Shown one piece after another: positions 1-6,156 of a DNA stretch of 15,831 bases. The translations under genes and the position numbers were made by a program. Source of the stretch: JAAXKN01 sp050259615. Its GTDB lineage: Bacteria > Bacteroidota > Ignavibacteria > Ignavibacteriales > SURF-24. The notes under the pieces were generated by a model. It was given only the letters and a program-made list of their open reading frames with translations. It made no database searches and was not told the DNA's origin. The stretch lies in contig JBLNAZ010000227.1 of assembly GCA_050259615.1 (NCBI GenBank), positions 1-15,831 of the forward strand, given 5' to 3'. Position 1 is the stretch's first letter. Each line of letters opens with the position of its first letter.

Positions 1-13
1 TTCCCGGCTCCTG

Positions 14-51
14 ATTCGTAATTCATAATTCAACATTCATAATTCATAATT
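14..51. repeat. Heptamer tandem repeat (ATTCATA-like)
   Basis: Four near-identical units of the form ATTC(A/G)TA followed by ATT run through this stretch, with a three-base interruption (AAC) in the middle. The repeat abuts the start of the transporter gene at 60, so it forms its entire visible leader. No ribosome binding site or clear promoter can be separated from it. A second, shorter heptamer repeat lies just after the same gene. Function unknown; it may be simple slippage-derived sequence. Confidence 0.6.
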
Positions 52-59
52 ATTTTTTG

Positions 60-950
60 ATGTCATACACCGGTGAACTAAGTGCACTTATAACTGCCAT
101 ACTCTGGTCGTTTACTTCAATTTTTTTTTCCGAAGCTTCCATTCGTGTCGGATCTTTTCAGGTCAATATAACACGGCTCATCCTTGCGGCAATCTTCCTT
201 ATGGCTACAATTGCCATTATGGGGCTGTCTTTCATGCTTTCGGCTTCACAGCTATTCTACCTTTCAGTAAGCGGGCTTGTTGGACTCATTTTCGGAGATA
301 CATATCTGTTCAAAGCATACCAGCATATTGGAGCCCGCTTGAGCCAGCTCCTTATGTCGGCTTCTCCGGCGATGACTGCAATAATGGCCTACTTCTTTTT
401 AGGTGAGGGGTTTTCAGTCTGGGGAATTGTTGGAATTGTTGTTACGCTTACCGGTATCTCAATGGTCGTTGTGGAAAAAAATGAGCAGCCGGCTGCAAAA
501 TACACAATCAGCAAGATAGGGATCTTCTATGGCATTATGGGCGCACTGGGACAGGCTGCGGGACTCATTTTTGCAAAGCTTGCTTTCCAGGAAGGCGGCA
601 TAAACGGGTTTGTTGCTACTTTTATCAGAATATTTGCCTCAGTGATTGTTATACTTCCTGCCGGAATAATTTTTAAGCGTTATAAAAATCCTTTCAGGGT
701 GTTTTCAGGCGACAGGAAAGCCCTTGCATACACAACTGCGGGATCTATTATGGGTCCTTACCTGGGCATTACATTCAGCCTTATTGCCGTAGCAAACACG
801 AAGGTTGGAATTGCCGCTACCATTATGTCCACTTCACCAATCATCATGCTTCCAATGATAAAATATCTTTATAAGGAAAAACTATCCTGGAAATCCGTTC
901 TTGGAGCATTCATTGCAGTTGGCGGAGTGGCAATATTGTTCCTGCGCTGA
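60..950 (+). CDS. EamA/DMT-family membrane transporter
   Basis: Predicted inner-membrane transporter of the drug/metabolite superfamily (EamA, RhaT-like), 296 residues, the usual size for the family. About ten hydrophobic segments fall into two homologous five-helix halves, roughly residues 5-140 and 150-296. Each half ends in a glycine-rich helix (near VVTLTGISMVV in the first and GAFIAVGGVAILF in the second). Such proteins export or import small metabolites, amino acids or sugars; the substrate cannot be read from sequence. ATG at 60 is preferred over the overlapping in-frame TTG at 57; neither has a recognisable Shine-Dalgarno, because the leader is an AT-rich heptamer repeat. It stands alone and converges on the macrodomain gene. 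The family call is sure, the substrate unknown. Confidence 0.9.
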   Translation: MSYTGELSALITAILWSFTSIFFSEASIRVGSFQVNITRLILAAIFLMATIAIMGLSFMLSASQLFYLSVSGLVGLIFGDTYLFKAYQHIGARLSQLLMSASPAMTAIMAYFFLGEGFSVWGIVGIVVTLTGISMVVVEKNEQPAAKYTISKIGIFYGIMGALGQAAGLIFAKLAFQEGGINGFVATFIRIFASVIVILPAGIIFKRYKNPFRVFSGDRKALAYTTAGSIMGPYLGITFSLIAVANTKVGIAATIMSTSPIIMLPMIKYLYKEKLSWKSVLGAFIAVGGVAILFLR

Positions 951-954
951 AAGG

Positions 955-973
955 GTTCAAAGTTCAAGGTTCA
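955..973. repeat. Short heptamer repeat GTTCAA(A/G)
   Basis: Two full units and a partial third (GTTCAAA, GTTCAAG, GTTCA) begin four bases after the transporter stop codon. The unit resembles the ATTCATA heptamer in front of the gene. No hairpin or T-tract accompanies it, so it does not look like a terminator. Confidence 0.5.
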
Positions 974-1082
974 GCCAAACGACAGATCCGGCGTCCAACG
1001 CAGGCACTCAGCTGAAATGCAATTATTGACTGTAAAATACCTCATAAAAAATTACTATTCACTCAAATTCTATCCAGGAGAT

Positions 1083-1595
1083 TTACATCTGTCCAAGCAG
1101 CTTACTATAGGTAGTATAGTCGCCGTGGCTGAAGCAGACAAAAATCACTTTTTCAATGGAAGGATTCTTCTCAAGGAATTCCCCGGTCTCCTTAATTGCA
1201 ATTCCTGCAGCGCGTTCAAAAGGGAAACCGTAGACGCCTGTACTGATTGAGGGGAAGGCAATGGTTTTAGCTCCGCTTTCAAGTGCAAGCTTCAGCGAAT
1301 TATTGTAGCAGGAGGCAAGGAGGTCATCTTCATTAAAATTTCCGCCGCGCCATACGGGTCCCACAGTATGAATAACGTATTTAGAAGGAAGCTTGTATGC
1401 CTTTGTAATTTTAGCATCTCCTGTAATGCATCCGCCGAGCTTTCTGCATTCTTCTTTAAGTTCAGGTCCTGCTGCGCGGTGGATTGCTCCGTCCACGCCG
1501 CCTCCGCCCAGAAGTGTTGTATTTGCTGCATTAACAATTGCATCCACATGGAATTGTGTTATATCGCCCTCTTCAGCCGTCATACTGCCTGTCAT
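1083..1595 (-). CDS. Macrodomain protein, O-acetyl-ADP-ribose deacetylase-like (YmdB/AF1521 type)
   Basis: A 170-residue single-domain macrodomain protein on the minus strand. The ADP-ribose site is clear: GDIT near residues 10-13, VDAIVNAANTTLLGGGGVDGAIH at about 17-39 with the key Asn-Ala-Asn and the Gly-rich loop, CITGDAKITKAYKLPSKYVIHTVGP in the middle, and ISTGVYGFP near 117-125, which wraps the phosphate/ribose. Family members remove acetyl from O-acetyl-ADP-ribose or mono-ADP-ribose from proteins in the cytoplasm; which of these applies here cannot be told. The ATG at 1595 follows a good GGAG five bases upstream on the minus strand, which settles the start over the internal Met at residue 5. 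Length is normal for the family. It is monocistronic, convergent with the transporter and divergent from the redox cassette. Confidence 0.95.
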   Translation of the reverse strand: MTGSMTAEEGDITQFHVDAIVNAANTTLLGGGGVDGAIHRAAGPELKEECRKLGGCITGDAKITKAYKLPSKYVIHTVGPVWRGGNFNEDDLLASCYNNSLKLALESGAKTIAFPSISTGVYGFPFERAAGIAIKETGEFLEKNPSIEKVIFVCFSHGDYTTYSKLLGQM

Positions 1596-1983
1596 TTTTG
1601 CTCCGTTATTTTATTCAATATCACCAAAAGATATATCTTATAAATTACGAAAATATAGAGTTTCAAATCAATCCTGGCGTTGAATTGCAGGTGATTACCT
1701 CCAGGCCATAGCATTGAACCTGAGATTTAAGATTTCATTACTCCTTGTACCCTCTGTGTCTGATTATTTGCCCGGAATATGAAAAACGCACAAAAATTCA
1801 GCAAAATTATATAAAAAGTGTAAATAAACTCAACAAACGGCTGTAAAGAAATTAAACACTTCAATTATGCCCCGTATGGAATAAAAACGCAATATATGTC
1901 GATTTAGCAAAATTTGTGTTGAATTATTCTACAAACTCAGCCCAAAACATCAAAATTTCTTGCAGGGGTAAAAACCTTATAAC

Positions 1984-2000
1984 TGCTTGTAAAACAAGCA
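1984..2000. promoter_or_regulatory. Inverted repeat, possible activator site
   Basis: A perfect palindrome TGCTTGT-AAA-ACAAGCA lies about 35 bases upstream of the -24 element of the candidate sigma54 promoter, centred near -67 from the predicted start. Position and symmetry suit a dimeric regulator, for example the NtrC-type protein encoded at 7773-9122. It has no T-tract, so it is not a terminator. The link to that regulator is inference. Confidence 0.35.
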
Positions 2001-2032
2001 ATTATGAGAATAGGAAGTTGGTTGTTGTGAAC

Positions 2033-2048
2033 TGGTATGCATTTTGTT
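2033..2048 (+). promoter_or_regulatory. Candidate sigma54 (-24/-12) promoter of the redox cassette
   Basis: The sequence TGGTATGCATTTTGTT matches the RpoN consensus TGGYAY-N5-TTGC at the -24 element and keeps the exact 12-base step between the GG and the -12 G. The usual C of the -12 GC is T here, a real weakness. The predicted transcript start is near 2059, giving a leader of about 29 bases before the ATG at 2088. Support comes from context: the same neighbourhood encodes a sigma54-dependent activator with an intact GAFTGA motif. Confidence 0.4.
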
Positions 2049-2087
2049 GTATAATTTATATACAAAAAACATAATGAGGAAAAAATC

Positions 2088-2750
2088 ATGGTAGCATTAT
2101 TTGTATTATTAACTTTTGCTTTGTTTGTCGTGATTGACATCTTCGTTCTAAAAGCACAGAAGAAAAGTCATCCCGCATTCGAAAAAACAACCGGTGCTGT
2201 ATTTAATAAAAGCAGCATCGCAATTCCAAATCAGGTCTATGTTTCCAAAGGTCATACCTGGGCTCAGAAGCTTCAGGACGGGACGGTGAAAGTAGGTGTT
2301 GATGATTTTGCATTAAAGGCTTTAGGCAGATTATCCGTAACCAAAATTGCTCCCGAACTGAGCAGCGTTAAACAGGGAGACGTAATCCTTGAAGGCACCT
2401 GCAGCAGCAATTCATTCAAGTTCAGAAGCCCTGTTGAAGGCACAGTAAAGCTTGTCAATACCTCAATTCTCAACAAGCCTCTCACAGAGCCTTTTACAAA
2501 TGGCTGGGGACTCGTAATAACTCCTTCCAACTGGGAAACCAGCAGTAAGGTCCTCAAAACCGGTGAACAGCTTTCGGCATGGCTGAAAGAGGAATTCAGA
2601 AGGCTGAGAGATTTTATTGAACTCAGCACCGTAAAACCCGAGCTGGTAGGCGTTACAATGCACGATGGCGGAAATATCGTAGAAGGCGCAATTTCCAACA
2701 TACAGGCAGAGGGTCTGAAGAACTTTGAAAATGAATTTTTAACTTTTTAA
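2088..2750 (+). CDS. Membrane-anchored GcvH-like (H-protein fold) protein, first of two
   Basis: 220 residues. Residues 2-21 form one transmembrane helix followed by KAQKK, so by the positive-inside rule the rest should face the cytoplasm. Residues about 50-145 resemble glycine-cleavage H protein: YVSKGHTW, VGVDDFALKALG, a turn KQGDVILEG and the hallmark SPVEGTV hairpin at 114-120. The lipoyl lysine, which in true GcvH lies seven residues before that Ser-Pro, is replaced by Ser107; Lys111 is displaced. A C-terminal extension carries PELVGVTMHDGG (184-195), shared with the second H-like protein downstream. GAGGA before the ATG is a good ribosome site. It is first in the cassette and followed by the ferredoxin gene after 12 bases. 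Role as a structural or electron-transfer partner of the ferredoxin-NrfD pair is inferred; a glycine-cleavage role is unlikely, as no gcvT or gcvP is present. Confidence 0.8.
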   Translation: MVALFVLLTFALFVVIDIFVLKAQKKSHPAFEKTTGAVFNKSSIAIPNQVYVSKGHTWAQKLQDGTVKVGVDDFALKALGRLSVTKIAPELSSVKQGDVILEGTCSSNSFKFRSPVEGTVKLVNTSILNKPLTEPFTNGWGLVITPSNWETSSKVLKTGEQLSAWLKEEFRRLRDFIELSTVKPELVGVTMHDGGNIVEGAISNIQAEGLKNFENEFLTF

Positions 2751-2762
2751 TTGAGGATCACA

Positions 2763-3521
2763 ATGGTAAAACAAAAAGGCGTTTTGTATGATTCTACTTT
2801 GTGCGTAGGCTGCGGCGAATGCTACAATGCATGCAAAGCTCAGAATAAACTTGCCAAGACAAACTCCGATCCGCTCAGAGATCACCTTTCAGCAGAGACA
2901 TATACTGTTGTAGAACAGTACGACGATAAATATACAAGAAAGATGTGCATGCACTGCCAGAAACCAACCTGTGTTTCTGTCTGCCCTGTAGGCGCATTCG
3001 AAAAAACTGAACTGGGTCCGGTACTCTACGATGCCGACAAGTGCATCGGCTGCCGCTACTGCATGCAGGCCTGCCCGCACAGAGTTCCGCGCTACGAATG
3101 GAGCAAAACCAATCCGCGCGTCAGAAAGTGCGTCATGTGCTACGAGAAAATTAAAAAAGGCGAAGGAACTGCCTGCTCTGAAGCATGCCCTACCGGCGCC
3201 ACACTTTTCGGTGACCTGGAAGAGCTGAAAGCAGAAGCCAAAAAGAGACTTAAAGAAAATCCGGATACTTATTATCAGCATATCTATGGTCTTGAAGAAG
3301 CCGGCGGAAGCAACGTGCTTATACTTTCATCAGTACCGTTTGAAAAGCTCGGCTTCGCAGCAAACCTTCCGAAGGAAGCATTGCCAAACTATACTGCCCG
3401 CGCACTCGAAAAGATTCCTGGCGTTGTAGGCGTAGGCGGCGTTTTCCTGACCAGTATGTACTGGCTTACAAACAGAAAGAACAAAATTGCTAAAGAAAAA
3501 CAACAGGAAGGGAATAAATAA
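2763..3521 (+). CDS. Four-cluster [4Fe-4S] ferredoxin subunit (HybA/DmsB family)
   Basis: 252 residues with sixteen cysteines in the classic four-cluster arrangement: Cys14/17/20/24, Cys62/65/70/74, Cys94/97/100/104 and Cys123/126/138/142. Such subunits wire electrons between a membrane quinone subunit (NrfD/HybB) and another redox partner. A single hydrophobic helix at about 219-236 followed by basic residues resembles the C-terminal anchor of HybA-type proteins. Unlike HybA there is no N-terminal Tat signal, so a cytoplasmic location is favoured, though co-export with an unseen partner cannot be excluded. The start is ATG 2763: GAGG sits at 2753-2756 with ideal spacing, and an in-frame TTG at 2751 overlaps that site. 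No molybdenum or NiFe catalytic subunit is encoded nearby. It is followed by the NrfD gene after two bases. Confidence 0.92.
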   Translation: MVKQKGVLYDSTLCVGCGECYNACKAQNKLAKTNSDPLRDHLSAETYTVVEQYDDKYTRKMCMHCQKPTCVSVCPVGAFEKTELGPVLYDADKCIGCRYCMQACPHRVPRYEWSKTNPRVRKCVMCYEKIKKGEGTACSEACPTGATLFGDLEELKAEAKKRLKENPDTYYQHIYGLEEAGGSNVLILSSVPFEKLGFAANLPKEALPNYTARALEKIPGVVGVGGVFLTSMYWLTNRKNKIAKEKQQEGNK

Positions 3522-3523
3522 AC

Positions 3524-4696
3524 ATGAAAACTGAATCAATATTTAAACTCACCTTTTGGAAAGCCGTTGCTCTTATAATAATAGCAGCAGGTTTGTATTC
3601 GGTTGTTTTCAGATTCACAATGGGCCTGGGCGCAGCTACAAACTTAAGTGATGCCTTCCCCTGGGGTATCTGGATAGGCTTTGATATCCTTTGCGGCGTG
3701 GGCCTGGCAGCAGGCGGTTTTACCATCTGCGCTGTAACTCATATCTTCAATATTAAAAAATTCGAGGCCCTTACTAGACCTGCAATACTGACTGCCTTTT
3801 TGGGCTACCTCCTGGTTATTTTCGGACTTTTGGCAGACCTTGGAAAGCCCTGGAATATCTGGCATGCCATCATCATGTGGAACCCGCATTCAGTAATGTT
3901 TGAGGTCGCATGGTGCGTTATGCTCTATACAACAGTCCTTTTTCTGGAGTTCGCCCCTGTAATTCTGGAAAGATTTAAGCTCAATAAGCTTCTTATGATC
4001 ATGAGAAGAGTCTCTATTCCTATTATGATGCTCGGTATTCTTCTTTCTACTCTTCACCAGTCATCTTTAGGATCTCTTTTCCTTATCGTGCCGACAAAGA
4101 TGCATCCGCTGTGGTATTCGCCCATACTTCCCATTTACTTCTACATGAGCGCAATCGGAACAGGCTTTGCAATGGTTATTTTTGAAGCATATACAAGCGC
4201 ACGTGCTTTCAACCACGGCATCAAGCTCAACCTGCTTTCAAGCATAGCAAAAATTACGTGCGTAATGCTGATCATTACATTTGTTGTCAGATTTATAGAC
4301 CTGGCAATTTTGAATAAACTAAATTATTTATTAATTTCCTCGAGCGAAACATACATGTTTTACCTTGAACTCTTCATCGGTACCGTTGTTCCGGTTTATC
4401 TGCTCTCGCAGAAAAAGTTCAGGGAAAGCAGGAAGTGGTTATATATTTCATCTTTATTTGTAATTGGCGGGTTCCTGCTTAACAGAATTAATGTTAGTAT
4501 TACATCCCTGACCGGGTCTGCTAACTATGCATACTTCCCGTCAATTTACGAAATCAGTATTACAATGATGCTCGTGGCACTCGGCATGATTGCCTTTAGA
4601 CTTATAATTCAAAACTTCCCTGTTTTCGAAGAGCTTCATGAAGGTGAAGAAGAAAGCGAAGCTGTTCATGGCAGAGAAGCAATTTTAAGTGAATAG
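3524..4696 (+). CDS. NrfD/HybB-family quinone-interacting membrane subunit
   Basis: 390 residues, about ten transmembrane helices (approximately 12-30, 44-68, 85-106, 123-145, 157-180, 195-220, 235-262, 271-295, 303-325, 340-365), the size and topology of HybB-type members of the NrfD/PsrC superfamily. Family features include FPWGIWIGFDILCGVGLAAGGF near 45-66 and the LADLGKP loop after helix 3, followed by a Trp/His-rich segment. These proteins exchange electrons with menaquinol or ubiquinol and pass them to the partner ferredoxin; some relatives are proposed to translocate protons. It begins two bases after the ferredoxin gene, with its AAGGG inside that gene, so the two are probably translationally coupled. 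The acidic C-tail (EELHEGEEESE) is probably cytoplasmic. Confidence 0.92.
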   Translation: MKTESIFKLTFWKAVALIIIAAGLYSVVFRFTMGLGAATNLSDAFPWGIWIGFDILCGVGLAAGGFTICAVTHIFNIKKFEALTRPAILTAFLGYLLVIFGLLADLGKPWNIWHAIIMWNPHSVMFEVAWCVMLYTTVLFLEFAPVILERFKLNKLLMIMRRVSIPIMMLGILLSTLHQSSLGSLFLIVPTKMHPLWYSPILPIYFYMSAIGTGFAMVIFEAYTSARAFNHGIKLNLLSSIAKITCVMLIITFVVRFIDLAILNKLNYLLISSSETYMFYLELFIGTVVPVYLLSQKKFRESRKWLYISSLFVIGGFLLNRINVSITSLTGSANYAYFPSIYEISITMMLVALGMIAFRLIIQNFPVFEELHEGEEESEAVHGREAILSE

Positions 4697-4721
4697 TGTT
4701 TAATTACATTTAGTGATTAAC

Positions 4722-5456
4722 ATGAATAACAAAGATAATTATAGCAATCTGCAATGTATCTGGATGGCTTCGAAGATTGTAGATTACAAGCTTTGCGACA
4801 GAAATTTTGACTGCGATAATTGCCTTTTCGACAAGTCCATGCGCAATATTCAGCACTTCGGACGCAGAGAAGGCGAGTTGAAAGAGAAGTCGAAAAGCCA
4901 GAATATCATTCAGGCTATAATAAATAAAATAGAACATGCGGAATTTAAGAGTCAGATGCTTTACTTCCCGAACCACCTGGTCGTAAAGAACCTCTTTGCC
5001 AATACTTACTATCTTGGCTTCAGTCCTGTTGCAATAGACATGATGGATAGTGTTACAGGCATCGAGTACTGCAACACTTCGGATAAGGTTCAGAAGGGAC
5101 AGCCGATTCTTAAGATCAACGGGACATGGGGCAATGTAACACTGACTTCCCCAATCAGCTTCTCGTGTCTGGGGAATATTACGAATCCCGAAACCCATAT
5201 TCCGCATGAAAGATGGGTAAGCCTGATCGAAACTTCCAAAGAGGAACTTAATAGCAGTGCTATTCCGGTTTCTGACTACCACAGGGATATTATCTCTGTG
5301 ACCAGGGAACTGACACGCTTTGAGATAGACTATCCCGAAGTGGGCCTTACCATGATGGACGGCGGCATGGATGTTCAGTACCTTTATGAAGTTATTGGCA
5401 GAAAAAAATATTTAAGCATCTTAAAAACATTATTTCATAAAAACAACAAGGGTTAA
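4722..5456 (+). CDS. GcvH-like protein with N-terminal four-cysteine motif, second of two
   Basis: 244 residues from ATG 4722 (an in-frame GTG at 4713 is the alternative; neither has a strong ribosome site). No signal peptide or membrane segment, so cytoplasmic. Three parts are visible. Residues 12-34 hold Cys12, Cys25, Cys31 and Cys34 within CIWMASKIVDYKLCDRNFDC and the following NC, a likely metal or iron-sulfur ligand set. Residues about 80-165 resemble the H-protein fold, including KVQKGQPILKI and TSPISFSCLGN, but the lipoyl-lysine position is Trp136. The C-terminal part carries PEVGLTMMDGG (205-215), matching the first H-like protein, then a helix YLYEVIGRKKYLSIL. It lies 25 bases after the NrfD gene and six before the cytochrome gene, clearly in the same operon. 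The biochemical role is unknown; an adaptor or redox relay is inferred. Confidence 0.75.
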   Translation: MNNKDNYSNLQCIWMASKIVDYKLCDRNFDCDNCLFDKSMRNIQHFGRREGELKEKSKSQNIIQAIINKIEHAEFKSQMLYFPNHLVVKNLFANTYYLGFSPVAIDMMDSVTGIEYCNTSDKVQKGQPILKINGTWGNVTLTSPISFSCLGNITNPETHIPHERWVSLIETSKEELNSSAIPVSDYHRDIISVTRELTRFEIDYPEVGLTMMDGGMDVQYLYEVIGRKKYLSILKTLFHKNNKG

Positions 5457-5462
5457 ATAGCT

Positions 5463-5963
5463 ATGAAAAAAAGTATCATTTATGTTCTTTCATTATTGTT
5501 TGTTGCACTTGTAGTGCTTAACAGCAATGTTCAGGCTCAGCACAAGTTAGTCGGCGAAAAAATGTGCTCAGCATGCCACAAGGGTGCTAAAGGCAAAAAC
5601 ATTCACGAAAAATGGCAGTCAACAGACCATGCAAAAGCTTTTGAAACTCTCAAGAGCGAGAAGTCAAAAGAGATTGCTGCAAAAATGAAAATCGCAGATC
5701 CTTCAACTTCCGATAAGTGCCTCGGCTGCCATGTTACAAATATGGCCAAGAAAGACGAAGGCGTTTCCTGCGAAAGCTGCCATGGAGCCGGTTCAGACTA
5801 TAAGGCAATGGACGTAATGAAAAATCCTGAACTCGCAAAGCAGAAAGGTCTCATTATGGGCAAAGGCGATGCCTCTTTGTGCAAAAAATGCCATAACCCG
5901 AACAGCCCGACCTTCAAGCCGTTCGATTACAACAAAAAATGGGCTTTGGTTAAGCATTCATAA
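5463..5963 (+). CDS. Secreted tetraheme c-type cytochrome (cytochrome c554 family)
   Basis: 166 residues. A Sec signal peptide (residues 1-25, cleavage expected after VQA) sends it to the periplasm. Four CXXCH heme sites are at 35-39 (CSACH), 86-90 (CLGCH), 103-107 (CESCH) and 140-144 (CKKCH). The spacing, the closely placed second and third hemes, GVSCESCHGAG, and the W-x3-DHAKAF segment with His56 as a possible distal ligand are typical of c554-type cytochromes. It starts six bases after the second H-like gene and is the last gene of the cassette, before a strong hairpin. It would accept electrons from, or deliver them to, the NrfD membrane subunit on the outside; the final partner is not known. 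NrfHA at 10555 is one candidate but is not linked by direct evidence. Confidence 0.92.
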   Translation: MKKSIIYVLSLLFVALVVLNSNVQAQHKLVGEKMCSACHKGAKGKNIHEKWQSTDHAKAFETLKSEKSKEIAAKMKIADPSTSDKCLGCHVTNMAKKDEGVSCESCHGAGSDYKAMDVMKNPELAKQKGLIMGKGDASLCKKCHNPNSPTFKPFDYNKKWALVKHS

Positions 5964-5997
5964 TTCTGATTTCTCAATAATTGCTTGAAATTGTACA

Positions 5998-6042
5998 AAA
6001 GCCGGCCGGCGCCTTTTTTTAGGTGTTGACCGGCTTTGTTTT
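5998..6042 (+). terminator. Strong intrinsic terminator after the redox cassette
   Basis: AAAGCCGG at 5998-6005 pairs with CCGGCTTT at 6030-6037. The stem continues inward through 6007-6013 and 6022-6028 with some G-T pairs and one mismatch, leaving a T-rich loop. GTTTTTG follows. It separates the cytochrome gene from the kinase gene, so these are probably different transcripts. Confidence 0.85.
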
Positions 6043-6156
6043 TGATATTTCCCCTGTATTTTGCCCTGCTCTGAAATATTCTGCTAAAAGCACCCTATTG
6101 TCCTGTAAATTTGCTTGCAATTCACGGCATAATTAAATAGTTTTTAGTGAGATTTT

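Larger units (their letters stand above)
1596..2087. other. 492-bp intergenic region between divergent genes
   Basis: This AT-rich stretch separates the macrodomain gene (leftward) from the redox cassette (rightward). No credible reading frame was found; small open frames here lack start signals and family resemblance. The right end holds a perfect 7-bp inverted repeat at 1984-2000 and a sigma54-like promoter at 2033-2048. The first 300 bases downstream of the macrodomain start show no structure that I can support. Confidence 0.6.

Noticed and set aside
1017..1250. Small plus-strand reading frame overlapping the macrodomain gene
   Set aside because: It is antisense to a clear macrodomain gene, has no ribosome site and no recognisable family features.
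2763..4696. Hydrogenase-2 operon (hybA, hybB)
   Set aside because: The subunits resemble HybA and HybB, but no NiFe large or small subunit and no maturation gene is present, and the ferredoxin lacks a Tat signal.
2763..4696. nrfC and nrfD of an NrfABCD nitrite reductase
   Set aside because: The pair is far from nrfA and in a different operon, the membrane subunit is of the larger HybB type, and nrfA here has its own nrfH.
2088..5456. Glycine cleavage system (two gcvH-like genes)
   Set aside because: No gcvT, gcvP or lipoate ligase is nearby, both copies lack the lipoyl lysine, and both are embedded in a ferredoxin-NrfD-cytochrome operon.
6101..6121. Sigma54 promoter before the kinase gene
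   Set aside because: A TTGCA -12 half is present at the right distance from a TG, but the essential -24 GG is absent.
6118..6128. 11-base match CAATTCACGGC shared with 9698-9708
   Set aside because: An 11-base match is expected by chance many times in a window of this size, and the two sites have different positions relative to genes.
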